Below are positions 35,478 to 45,917 of a stretch of 64,000 nt of DNA, piece by piece; within the stretch, counting starts at the first letter, position 1; each line of letters begins with the position of its first letter. The translations under genes and the position numbers were made by a program. This DNA is from Haloglomus litoreum. GTDB lineage: Archaea > Halobacteriota > Halobacteria > Halobacteriales > Haloarculaceae. Under the pieces are notes generated by a model that did no database searches, had not been told where the DNA came from, and was given only the letters and a program-made list of their open reading frames with translations. The stretch is taken from the NCBI RefSeq assembly GCF_029338515.1, contig NZ_CP119988.1, positions 1,984,001 to 2,048,000 of the forward strand, written 5' to 3'.

Positions 35478-36427
35478 CGGCCACCTCCGTCGGCCGCGGT
35501 CGCCTGTTCCGGTGCCGGGGTGGCCCCGTCGCCGTCCGTGTACTTCGAGAAGACCTCGCCGAGCGACGCCTCGCGGACGTCGAACTCGCCGAGGCGTCCG
35601 GCCTCCGAGACCCGGTTCAGCACACGCAGTTTGGTGTCGGCGTCCTCGCAGACCGCCTCCAGCCGGCCGTTCGGGAACCCCACGTCGCGGACCCCCTCGA
35701 TGGCCTCGATGCCCGAGAGCGGCTCCGGGTCACCCGTCAGCTCGACGACGAGGGTGCTGCCGGCGCCGAGCTCGTCGCGCAGGTTCTCGACGGAGTCCTC
35801 GGCGACGATCTCCCCATCGTAGAGGATGCCGACCTCGTCGGCGACGGCCTCGACCTGTTCGAGGATGTGCGAGGAGAAGAACACCGTCGCGCCCCGGTCG
35901 CGCTCCTCGTGGACGATCTCGCGCAGGGTGCGTGCCCCGTTCGGGTCCAGGCCCGTCGAGGGCTCGTCCAGCACGAGCAGTTCGGGGTCGTCGACCAGGG
36001 CGACGGCGAGCGCGAGGCGCTGCTTCATCCCCTTCGAGAACCCACCGGCGCGGCGGTCAGTGGCCGATTCGAGGTTCACCCGGGCGATGAGCTCGTCGGG
36101 ATCGTCGTCCGCGCTCCGGGTCTCGATGGCGTGCTCGACGTGCTCACGCGCCGTGAGGTGTTCGTAGACGCCGTAGCCCTCGAGCAAGGAGCCCGTGCGC
36201 TCGCGGACGGGGACCGAGTCGCGCTGTGGATCCTCGCCGAGGACGCGGACCTCGCCGGCGGTCGGCGATGCGAAGTCGAGCATGATGTTGATGGTGGTCG
36301 ACTTGCCGGCGCCGTTAGGGCCGAGGAAGCCGAACACCTCGCCGGATTCGACCGTGAGGTCGACGCCACGGAGTGCGGTCACGTCGCCGTACGACTTCCG
36401 GAGGTCGTCGAGTTCGACGACGCTCAT
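35474..36427 (-). CDS. ABC transporter ATP-binding protein (second exporter)
   Basis: This 317-residue ATPase has Walker A in FLGPNGAGKSTTINIML, the signature GFSKGMKQRLALAVAL, Walker B LLVLDEPSTGLDPNG and an H-loop SSHILEQVEAV. The C-terminal extension is about 90 residues, with a low-complexity end. It pairs with the permease through a 4-nt overlap. The preferred start at 36427 gives the normal N-terminus SVVELDDLRKSYGDVTALRGVDL; the open frame further upstream lacks family character. Confidence 0.88.
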   Translation of the reverse strand: MSVVELDDLRKSYGDVTALRGVDLTVESGEVFGFLGPNGAGKSTTINIMLDFASPTAGEVRVLGEDPQRDSVPVRERTGSLLEGYGVYEHLTAREHVEHAIETRSADDDPDELIARVNLESATDRRAGGFSKGMKQRLALAVALVDDPELLVLDEPSTGLDPNGARTLREIVHEERDRGATVFFSSHILEQVEAVADEVGILYDGEIVAEDSVENLRDELGAGSTLVVELTGDPEPLSGIEAIEGVRDVGFPNGRLEAVCEDADTKLRVLNRVSEAGRLGEFDVREASLGEVFSKYTDGDGATPAPEQATAADGGGR

Positions 36428-36680
36428 GGGGACACCTCGCGGTACCGGCCGGGAGCGCGGGGACCTGTCATCGTCGGGAACCGGTCCGAACGCGGCATAA
36501 GTCTTGTTCGTGGCCGGGAGCGCGGGCCAGCGTCGGCCGGCGGTGGTGGACACCGGCGGTGGCCCCACCCAGTGTAATCTGGCCCGCTGCGGGCCGGGGT
36601 AGTCGGGTGAACACCGGGCGGATTCGGGATATTATGTACAACGTTTAATGTCGAGGTCCGGCGACCTTCCAATCGTTCCG

Positions 36681-38630
<1,950 letters not shown>

Positions 38631-38819
38631 GTCTATTTCGGTCGAACGGTACTCCCCGAAACCGTCTCCGCCCCAGACACTCCGGACCTGCACATACCCG
38701 GCCCTTGTGGCACTTCCGGGCCGTGACCTGTCGATAGAGCGGGACGGCCGGCGATAAATGGCGAGACGGCAGCGGTCCCGGACACCCCACCGTCACGGCG
38801 GGGCGTGTATCGCCGGTGG

Positions 38820-38827
38820 TTTTATTT
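38820..38827 (+). promoter_or_regulatory. TATA box of the integrase-like/Bat regulator gene
   Basis: TTTTATTT is centred about 28 nt upstream of the ATG at 38852, embedded in GC-rich DNA. This is one of the clearest leaderless promoters in the window and fixes the start at 38852 rather than the open frame from 38816. Confidence 0.6.
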
Positions 38828-38851
38828 CGGAAAGCCTCGAATCCGCGAAGT

Positions 38852-41005
38852 ATGTCTTCGGAGGGGCAGGCCAACAGGGTGGAGATCGACCGGGGCCGGT
38901 ATCGCCAGCTCCTGGGCGCCGCTGGCACGGACCGGGAGCGGCTGGTGCTCCGGCTGGCCGGCGAGGTGGGTCTGACGCCCACCGAGATGACGCGGCTGGA
39001 GGCCGGCCACGCCGAGACCCGCCTCCACGACGGCGGTGTGAGCCACGCACTCCGCGTCCCCGACGGTGACGGGGGGACGGATCGGCTGGCGCCGCTCCCG
39101 GCCGACCTGGAGTCGGCGCTGACAGCCTACGTCGGCCCGACCGCCGAGCCGGACGCCCCGGTGTTCGAGGTGACCGCCCGGCGGCTGCAGATGCTGGTCG
39201 GGTCGGTGACCGACCGGGCGGCCGAGGCCGCCGCCGACCCGGCGCTGGAGCGGGTCTCCACGGCGGATCTCAGACGGTTCTTCGGCCGCGACGCCGTGGA
39301 GCGGGGGGTCGCTCCCGGGGCGGTGCTGGCTGCCGGGGGCTGGGACCGGCTCGACAGCATCGGCGCCGGTGTGTCGGACCCGGACGGTGAGGCAGCCGTC
39401 TCGGCGTTCGCGAACGCAAGCCCCCCGGTGGTCCCCGACGACGCGCCGGCGACGGAGACGGTGGGGGAGGCCGCGGGGCCGGACCCTCGTGCGCTCCGGG
39501 ATGCCCTCGACCGCCTCGACGCCGCTGTCGTGGTGCTCGGCCCGAGCGGGCGTATCAGGCACGCGAACCGGTCGTTCGAGCGTCTCACCGGTCGCCGCGT
39601 CGACGGGGTCGTCGGACGTTCCTTCGACTCGCTCGTCCTCGACGACGCCCTGCCGGGCGAGTTCTGGCGGGCGGTCGCCACGGAGGGCGCCTGGTCCGGC
39701 GTGCTGCCGTACGCCAGCGCCGAGGACGGCGCCCGGGAGCGATGGACCCGTGCCTCGCGGGTTCCGGACGGAACGGGCGGCGCAGAGCGCGTCGTCGTCG
39801 AGATCCGACAGCAGGGGACGAGCCCGGCTGCGGGCCGGGCGAAGGCGGTGGCGGCGTCCGCCCGGGCGGTCGGCGAACGGCTCCTCGACGAACTGACCCG
39901 TGACGGGGTACTGGCAGCCGCGACAGAGGTGCTCGCGCGGGGGGACGCGTACGCCTGCGCCTGGGTGGTGGACCCGTCGCCGCCGCAGGGGCTGGAACCG
40001 CTGGCCGCGGCCGGTGTCGAGCCGTCCGTCGCCGCCGAATACGCCGCCGGCGACGCCGACCTCGCGGAGGCGGCGCGGACCGTCGCCGAGACCGGCACCG
40101 TCCGGACGATAACCGTCGACCCCGTCTCCGCGGCGCCTGACGCCCCGTCGCTCCTACTGGCCCCGTTGCGCCACGCCGAGAGCGTCCACGGCGTCCTGGT
40201 GCTGGCGGCGCCCGGAGCGGCCGACATCGAGGACCGCGAGCGCGAGGTCGTCGCCGATCTGGGGCGGCGTGTCGGGCTGGCGCTCTCGGCTGCCGAGTGG
40301 CGCCACCTGCTCCTCTCGGACACGGTGCTGGAGCTGACGTTCGAGAGCACGGACCCCGACTCGCTGTTCGTCGACGCCTCCGACCGCCATGGCTGCCGGA
40401 TCGAACTCGACGGGATGGTCCCCGTCGAGGAGGGACTGCTCTACTACGTGACCGTCTCCGGGGCGGCGCCCGAGGACGCGCTGGGGACCGCCCGGGAGGC
40501 CGGCGAGGCGCGGCTGGTCGCCGACCGTGGGGACGCCGCGCTCCTGGAGGTCGCGGCGCCGAACGCGTCGCTGGCGACGCCGCTCGTCGAGCGGGGCGGG
40601 AACGTCCGGTCGCTGGTCGCCGAGGACGGGCGCGCGGAGCTGGTCTGCGAGTTCTCACCCGACGCCGCGGTCCGCGACCTGCTGGACGCCTTCCGGGAGG
40701 CGTTCCCGGAGTCGAACCTCCTCGCGAAGCGCGAGGAGGACCGGCCGACCGCCTCCTCCTCGTCGCTCCGGGCCGCCGACGACGAGCTGACCGACAAGCA
40801 GCGGTCGGTGCTCCGGGCGGCCTACCACGCCGGCTACTTCGAGTGGCCCCGCGGCAGCACCGCCGAGGAGCTGGCCGACTCGATGGACATCTCCTCCCCC
40901 ACGCTCCACAACCACCTCCGCCGGGCCCAGCAGCGGCTCCTGACGGCGCTGTTCGAGGGCGAGAGCCGCCCACTCGCCGAGGAGACGGTCAGTTGGGATA
41001 GCTAG
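38852..41005 (+). CDS. Bat-type regulator with degenerate tyrosine-recombinase-like N-terminus
   Basis: This 717-residue protein has an unusual N-terminal domain (about residues 14-170) that follows tyrosine-recombinase order: LVLRLAGEVGLTPTEMTRL, LAPLPADLESALTAYV, then VSTADLRRFFGRDAVERGV and a GW turn. The first catalytic Arg position is Thr and the nucleophilic Tyr is missing, so it cannot recombine DNA. PAS (about 205-320), GAF (330-475), a Bat-specific domain (485-640) and HTH_10 (LTDKQRSVLRAAYHAGYFEWP...TLHNHLRRA) follow. It sits between two acetyl-CoA synthetase genes, 41 nt before the second, and may regulate them. Such fusions are known in some Bat homologues, but the role of the N-domain is unclear. 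Confidence 0.83.
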   Translation: MSSEGQANRVEIDRGRYRQLLGAAGTDRERLVLRLAGEVGLTPTEMTRLEAGHAETRLHDGGVSHALRVPDGDGGTDRLAPLPADLESALTAYVGPTAEPDAPVFEVTARRLQMLVGSVTDRAAEAAADPALERVSTADLRRFFGRDAVERGVAPGAVLAAGGWDRLDSIGAGVSDPDGEAAVSAFANASPPVVPDDAPATETVGEAAGPDPRALRDALDRLDAAVVVLGPSGRIRHANRSFERLTGRRVDGVVGRSFDSLVLDDALPGEFWRAVATEGAWSGVLPYASAEDGARERWTRASRVPDGTGGAERVVVEIRQQGTSPAAGRAKAVAASARAVGERLLDELTRDGVLAAATEVLARGDAYACAWVVDPSPPQGLEPLAAAGVEPSVAAEYAAGDADLAEAARTVAETGTVRTITVDPVSAAPDAPSLLLAPLRHAESVHGVLVLAAPGAADIEDREREVVADLGRRVGLALSAAEWRHLLLSDTVLELTFESTDPDSLFVDASDRHGCRIELDGMVPVEEGLLYYVTVSGAAPEDALGTAREAGEARLVADRGDAALLEVAAPNASLATPLVERGGNVRSLVAEDGRAELVCEFSPDAAVRDLLDAFREAFPESNLLAKREEDRPTASSSSLRAADDELTDKQRSVLRAAYHAGYFEWPRGSTAEELADSMDISSPTLHNHLRRAQQRLLTALFEGESRPLAEETVSWDS

Positions 41006-41046
41006 CGGGGCGGGTTATTATGGTGGGTGGGGACGCTCCACCTGTT

Positions 41047-43044
41047 ATGTCCGAACAGGAAGAGCCGGACCCGGACGCGACCATCGAGGCGCGCCTCCAC
41101 GAGCAGGAGTACTTCCGTCCGCCGACGGAGTTCGTCGGCCAGGCCAACGCCTCCGACCCCGCCATCCACGAGGAGGTGGGCGATTTCCCCGAAGGGTTCG
41201 AGCACTACGCCGAACTGCTGGACTGGGACACACACTGGGACGAGGTACTGGATGCCTCGAACCCGCCGTTCTACGAGTGGTTCGTCGGCGGCGAGCTCAA
41301 CGCCTCGTACAACTGCATCGACCGCCATCTCGACGAGCGCAAGAACCAGACCGCACTGCTGTGGGAGGGTGAGGGCGGCGAGCAGCGCAACATCTCCTAC
41401 CAGGACCTCTACCGACGCGTGAACGAGACGGCGGCCGCGCTCCGTGACGCGGGCGTCGAGGAGGACGACGTCGTCACCATCCACCTCCCGATGGTCCCGG
41501 CGCTGCCCATCACGATGCTCGCGTGTGCGCGTATCGGTGCCCCTCACTCCGTCGTCTTCGCCGGCTTCTCCGCGCAGGCGCTGGCCGAGCGCGTCGACTC
41601 TGCCGATTCGGACTTCGTCGTCACCATCGACGGCTACTACCGCCGTGGCGACTTCCTGCCCCACATCGAGAAGGCCGACGAGGCCCACGAGGACGCCGAC
41701 CGCGACCCCTCGACCCTGGTGTGGACCCGCCACGACGACGTCCACGACTCCGTCGACGTCTCGGATGACTACACGATGATGGCGGACCTGCTGGACGAGA
41801 ACCGCCGCGAGACGGTCGAACCCGTCTCCAGGGACGCCGAGGACCCCCTGTTCCTGATGTACACGTCGGGGACGACGGGCAAGCCGAAGGGCTGCCAGCA
41901 CCGCACCGGCGGCTACCTCTCGTACGTCACCGCGACCTCGAAGTACGTCCTCGACATCAAGCCCGAGGACACGTACTGGTGTGCGGCCGACATCGGCTGG
42001 ATTACCGGACATAGCTACATCGTCTACGGTCCGCTCGCGCTCGGGACGACCAGCGTGATGTACGAGGGTACTCCGGATCACCCGCACAAGTCCCGGATGT
42101 GGGAGATCGCCGAGCGCTACGACGTGGACATCTTCCACACCTCGCCGACCGCGGTCCGGATGTTCATGAAGTGGGGCCCGGAGTACGTCGAGGGCTACGA
42201 CTTCGACTTCCGCCACATGACGACCGTCGGTGAGCCCATCCAGCCCGAGGCGTGGCTCTGGTACTACCAGCACATCGGCGACGAGGACGCCGTCATCGTG
42301 GACACGTGGTGGCAGACCGAGACCGGCGGCCACCTCATCACGAACCTGCCCGCGCTGGAGGACATGAAGCCCGGCAGCGCCGGCAAGGCGGCGCCCGGTA
42401 TCTCGCCGGCCCTCGTCGACGACGACGGGAACAAACTCGAACCGGCGAGCGGGCAGGCCGGCAATCTCATCATCGAGCGGCCGTGGCCCGGCATGCTCCA
42501 GACGGTGTACGGCAACGACGAGCGGTTCATCGACACCTACTGGGCGGACTTCTCGGACACGGATTCGGACGACTGGACCGACTGGAACTACAAGGCCGGT
42601 GACGGCGCGGTGCAGGCCCAGGACGGCTACTGGCGCGTCCTCGGCCGGCTGGACGACGTGATGAACGTCGCCGGGCACCGGCTCGGGACCATGGAGCTCG
42701 AATCGGCCGTCGCCGAGGTCGAGGACGTGGCCGAGGCCGCCGTCGCCGCGCGCGAACACCCCGAGAAGGGCGAGGTCCCCGACGTGTACGTCGTCGTCCG
42801 GGACGGCGTCGAGCCCAGCGACGAGGTCCGTGACCGCATCATCGCGGCCGTCGAGGACGAGATCGGCGCGTTCGCCCGGCCCGCGAACGTGATGTTCGTG
42901 AGCGACCTGCCGAAGACCCGCTCCGGCAAGATCATGCGCCGTATCCTCGAGAACATCTCCAACGGCGACGACCTCGGGGACACCACGACGCTCCGCGACC
43001 CCTCTGTGCCGGAGACCATCCGGGACCAGGTCCACGGCGACTGA
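41047..43044 (+). CDS. acs: Acetyl-CoA synthetase, AMP-forming
   Basis: This 665-residue enzyme makes acetyl-CoA from acetate, ATP and CoA. All Acs signatures are present: YTSGTTGKPKGCQHRTGGYL, DTYWCAADIGWITGHSYIVYGPL, VDTWWQTETGGHL, GRLDDVMNVAGHRLGTMELESA and the acetylatable catalytic lysine in TRSGKIMRRILE. The tryptophan in WWQTETGG that limits the acyl pocket is kept, so acetate or propionate is the likely substrate. It follows the Bat-type regulator by 41 nt; GTTATTAT at about 41012-41019 may be its own TATA box. Other haloarchaea use Acs for acetate assimilation. Confidence 0.93.
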   Translation: MSEQEEPDPDATIEARLHEQEYFRPPTEFVGQANASDPAIHEEVGDFPEGFEHYAELLDWDTHWDEVLDASNPPFYEWFVGGELNASYNCIDRHLDERKNQTALLWEGEGGEQRNISYQDLYRRVNETAAALRDAGVEEDDVVTIHLPMVPALPITMLACARIGAPHSVVFAGFSAQALAERVDSADSDFVVTIDGYYRRGDFLPHIEKADEAHEDADRDPSTLVWTRHDDVHDSVDVSDDYTMMADLLDENRRETVEPVSRDAEDPLFLMYTSGTTGKPKGCQHRTGGYLSYVTATSKYVLDIKPEDTYWCAADIGWITGHSYIVYGPLALGTTSVMYEGTPDHPHKSRMWEIAERYDVDIFHTSPTAVRMFMKWGPEYVEGYDFDFRHMTTVGEPIQPEAWLWYYQHIGDEDAVIVDTWWQTETGGHLITNLPALEDMKPGSAGKAAPGISPALVDDDGNKLEPASGQAGNLIIERPWPGMLQTVYGNDERFIDTYWADFSDTDSDDWTDWNYKAGDGAVQAQDGYWRVLGRLDDVMNVAGHRLGTMELESAVAEVEDVAEAAVAAREHPEKGEVPDVYVVVRDGVEPSDEVRDRIIAAVEDEIGAFARPANVMFVSDLPKTRSGKIMRRILENISNGDDLGDTTTLRDPSVPETIRDQVHGD

Positions 43045-43384
43045 TCGGTTCCGTCCCCCACCGGGGAGCCATCCCCCGCCCGCACCCGGTTCCGTCCCCG
43101 TCCCGGTCTCGTCCTGCTGCCGCCGTGTTCCAGGCTCTTCCCGCAGCCGTGGTCCAGGCCCGTACCGACATCCCGGGAGCCACGTCCGTACCCGGACCTG
43201 TGTGCGGGGCTGCGCCCCGGTTCCTGGTCGGCCGGGGGGTCGGTATCCCGGATTCGACTCGGCTACAGGACCGTCGACACCGTCCGAGCGCGTGAGCGCC
43301 CCCCGGCTGCGGCCGTCGCCGTGTGCGCCCCGTCGTCCCCCGCAGGAACGGTTCGTGGACGGGTGGGGGTTGATACCGGCGTGT
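43045..43384. other. Long GC-rich gap downstream of acs, no gene seen
   Basis: The gap from the acs stop to the Liv operon is 425 nt. This first part shows no ORF of coding character and no tRNA. It contains a short perfect hairpin at 43205-43219 (CGGGGC, loop TGC, GCCCCG) that could help transcription termination of acs. The rest is unremarkable; the last 85 nt carry the palindromes described separately. Confidence 0.4.
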
Positions 43385-43445
43385 TCTCCGGAGATATAGT
43401 GGAACGATAACATGGGTTACAATACCTAGGTACCAGGGTTAACCC
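43385..43445 (+). promoter_or_regulatory. Promoter region of the Liv-type operon with three 10-bp palindromes
   Basis: Three perfect 10-bp palindromes lie within 61 nt: TCTCCGGAGA (43385-43394), TACCTAGGTA (43423-43432) and GGGTTAACCC (43436-43445). A TATA-like GATATAGT at 43393-43400 overlaps the first. Transcription would begin near 43423, so the second and third palindromes fall at the start site and in the short leader before the GTG at 43470. This is a strong layout for repressor binding, but no regulator is identified. Confidence 0.5.
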
Positions 43446-43469
43446 ACGGAAAGACACCTATCGGATGTC

Positions 43470-44858
43470 GTGACCCGAAGCGAATCACCGACACGAAGGG
43501 ACGTACTGAAAGGCGCCGCGGGCGCCGCAGGCATCGCCGGGCTCGCCGGCTGCACGCAGGGCGGAGACGGTGGAGACGGCGGCGGTGGCGGTGACGGCGG
43601 TGACGGCGGTGACGGTGGCGGCGGCGGCGGTGGTAACCAGTACCCGCCGATCGGTAACTTCCCCGTCGAGGGGGACGAGGTGGTCATCGGGTTCAACGTG
43701 CCCCAGTCGGGGCCGTACTCCGCCGAGGGGCAGGACGAGCTCCGCGGGTACAACCTCGCGATGGACCACCTCAACAACGGTGGCGGCTGGGTCGAGTTCT
43801 GGGACGACCTCTCCGGGGACGGCATCCTCGGCAAGACCGTCGCCTCCGTGGAGGGTGACACCGGGACCAGCCCGGAGCAGGCCACCCAGCAGGCCCGCCG
43901 GATGATCAGCCAGGACAGCGCAATCATGATCACCGGGGGCTCGTCCTCGGCGGTCGCCATCGCGGTCCAGGAGCTGTGTCAGGAGGAGAAGGTGCAGTTC
44001 CAGTGCTGTCTGACCCACTCCAACGACACGACCGGCTCCTCGTGTGTCCGCTACAGTACGCGTGAGCTGTTCAACGCGTACATGACGGGTGCGGCGCTGG
44101 CACCCATCCTCAACAGCGAGTACGGGAGCAACCTGAACTTCTACCAGCTGTACGCGGACTACACCTGGGGCCAGACGGTCCAGGAGTCGATGAACCAGTT
44201 CCTCACGGACTCGGGCTGGTCGCAGATCGACTCCGTCCCGACCCCGCTGGACACCTCCGACTACTCGTCGTTCCTGTCAGACGTGCCCCGCGACGAGACG
44301 GACGTGCTCATCCTGGCCCACTACGGGCTGGACGCGGCGAACTCGCTGCCCCAGGCCGTCGACCAGGGCCTCGACCAGGACATGGAGATCGTCGTCCCGC
44401 TGTACAACCGCCTGATGGCGCGCGCGGCGGGTGACTCCATCAACGGCGTCTTCGGGACCGTCGACTGGAACTGGCAGTACGACAACCAGGCGACCAACAG
44501 CTTCGTCGAGGACTACACGGCCGAGCACGACCGCAACCCGTCGTACGCGGCCCGACTCGCGTACAACGCGCTGATGCAGTACGCGGCGGCCTGCGAGCGC
44601 GCGGGGACGTTCTACCCGCCGGAGGTCATCCGACAGCTCGAGGACTACACGTACGCCGATGCCGGCCTCGGCGTCGAGGAGCGGCTCCGGAAATGCGACC
44701 ACCAGGCGATGCGCCCGGTCCAGGTCGTCCGCGGGAACATCCAGGGCGAGGACGAGTTCTTCGAGCTGGTCGAGCAGACCCCGCGCGAGGACGTCCAGTA
44801 CGCCTGCGACGACGGCCCCGCCGCCCAGTGTGACCTGGGCGAGTACGGCGACGAGTAA
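43470..44858 (+). CDS. ABC transporter substrate-binding lipoprotein (LivJ/urea type)
   Basis: This 462-residue protein starts with GTG (an upstream ATG at 43464 runs into a stop). A Tat lipoprotein signal (RRDVLKGAAGAAGIAGLAGC) is followed by a long Gly/Asp linker and a type-1 periplasmic-binding fold: VIGFNVPQSGPYSAEGQDELRGYNLA, ITGGSSSAVAIAVQELCQEE, YADYTWGQTVQESM and YAARLAYNALMQY. Such proteins bind branched-chain amino acids, amides, urea or small organic acids. It is the first gene of the Liv-type operon. The ligand cannot be judged; the neighbouring acyl-CoA genes hint at a carboxylate. Confidence 0.9.
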   Translation: MTRSESPTRRDVLKGAAGAAGIAGLAGCTQGGDGGDGGGGGDGGDGGDGGGGGGGNQYPPIGNFPVEGDEVVIGFNVPQSGPYSAEGQDELRGYNLAMDHLNNGGGWVEFWDDLSGDGILGKTVASVEGDTGTSPEQATQQARRMISQDSAIMITGGSSSAVAIAVQELCQEEKVQFQCCLTHSNDTTGSSCVRYSTRELFNAYMTGAALAPILNSEYGSNLNFYQLYADYTWGQTVQESMNQFLTDSGWSQIDSVPTPLDTSDYSSFLSDVPRDETDVLILAHYGLDAANSLPQAVDQGLDQDMEIVVPLYNRLMARAAGDSINGVFGTVDWNWQYDNQATNSFVEDYTAEHDRNPSYAARLAYNALMQYAAACERAGTFYPPEVIRQLEDYTYADAGLGVEERLRKCDHQAMRPVQVVRGNIQGEDEFFELVEQTPREDVQYACDDGPAAQCDLGEYGDE

Positions 44859-44957
44859 CCACCCCCTGCGCCGCTATCGGTCCCTCTCGGACCACGCCCG
44901 CTGCCGGGGGCACGCACTACCACGAACCCACCAGTCTCAACATACACCGGTCACACC

Positions 44958-45917
44958 ATGCTACCACTCCAATCGACGCTCATCAGCATCATCATAAACG
45001 GCCTCCAGCAGGGGGCCATCTTCGCCCTGCTGGGCATCGGATTGACCATCGTCCTCGGGACGATGAAGTTCCTCAACCTCGCCCACGGGGCGCTCTACCT
45101 CATCGGCGCCTACGTCGGGATGCTGTTCTCCGTCCAGCGGTCGCTGGCCGACGGCACCCTCTACAACCTCGGATTCACGACGGTCGGGCTGAAGGCAACC
45201 GAGGTGGACGTTCTGGGGGTGATGGTCAACCTCAACTTCCTCCTCGCGATGGTGATGGTCCCGCTGGTCGTCTTCGGCATCGGGGTCCTGATGGAGCGGT
45301 TCGTCGCCCGGCCGTTCTACGACCGCCCCGAGACCGGACAGCTGCTCGTCACGTTCGGGCTGGCGCTGGTCGTCCAGGAGGTCATCCGGGCCCTGTTCGG
45401 CCCGACGACGTTCCAGGCCTACCAGCCCGTGAGCGGCACCATCGCCGGCACGGTCTCGCTGTGGCGCGTCATCATCATCGTCATCAGCATCGGCATCATC
45501 GCCGCGACCTACCTCGCCATCGAGCGGACCGACTTCGGGCTGGTCGTGCGCGCGGGCACGGAGGACTCCGAGATGGTCCGGCTGCTCGGCATCCCCATCA
45601 CGCGCTCGTACAGTCTCGTCTTCGCGCTGGGGGCCGCGCTGGCGGCGTTCGCCGGCCTCATCGGTGCCTCCTTCCAGACGGTCAGCCCGCCCATCGGCAC
45701 CGAGCGCGCGCTCGTCCCCGCCTTCCTCACCATCGTCGTCGGTGGCGCCGGCAGCGTCGTCGGCGCCATCGCCGGCGGGATGGTGCTCGGGTTCGTCTTC
45801 GCCGGGTTCCAGCAGCTCGCACCGCAGTGGTCGAACATCGTCCTGTTCGGCTCCGTGGCCGTGGTCATCCTGACCCGGCCTGAGGGCCTGTTCGGGAGCG
45901 CGGAGGTGTCGTCGTGA
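44958..45917 (+). CDS. livH: Branched-chain amino acid type ABC permease, LivH family
   Basis: The 319-residue membrane protein has about eight spans. It opens with the LivH motif GLQQGAIFALLGIGLTIVLGTMKFLNLAHGALYLIGAYVG and has the later EAA-like loop GIPITRSYSLVFALGAALAAFAGLIGA. It forms half of the membrane channel. Its stop overlaps the LivM start (GTGA). The 99-nt gap to the binding-protein gene shows no obvious promoter, so it is likely in the same transcript. Confidence 0.92.
   Translation: MLPLQSTLISIIINGLQQGAIFALLGIGLTIVLGTMKFLNLAHGALYLIGAYVGMLFSVQRSLADGTLYNLGFTTVGLKATEVDVLGVMVNLNFLLAMVMVPLVVFGIGVLMERFVARPFYDRPETGQLLVTFGLALVVQEVIRALFGPTTFQAYQPVSGTIAGTVSLWRVIIIVISIGIIAATYLAIERTDFGLVVRAGTEDSEMVRLLGIPITRSYSLVFALGAALAAFAGLIGASFQTVSPPIGTERALVPAFLTIVVGGAGSVVGAIAGGMVLGFVFAGFQQLAPQWSNIVLFGSVAVVILTRPEGLFGSAEVSS

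Noticed and set aside
38852-39361. Integrase-like sequence as evidence of a provirus or integrative element
   Set aside because: The domain is fused in frame to a regulator, lacks catalytic residues, and no tRNA or attachment repeats are nearby.
43205-43219. Hairpin downstream of acs as a proven terminator
   Set aside because: The stem is only 6 bp in very GC-rich DNA and has no T tract, so it is only mentioned in the gap description.
41002-43413. An 803-codon minus-strand frame opposite acs
   Set aside because: It is the mirror of a fully motif-complete acetyl-CoA synthetase.
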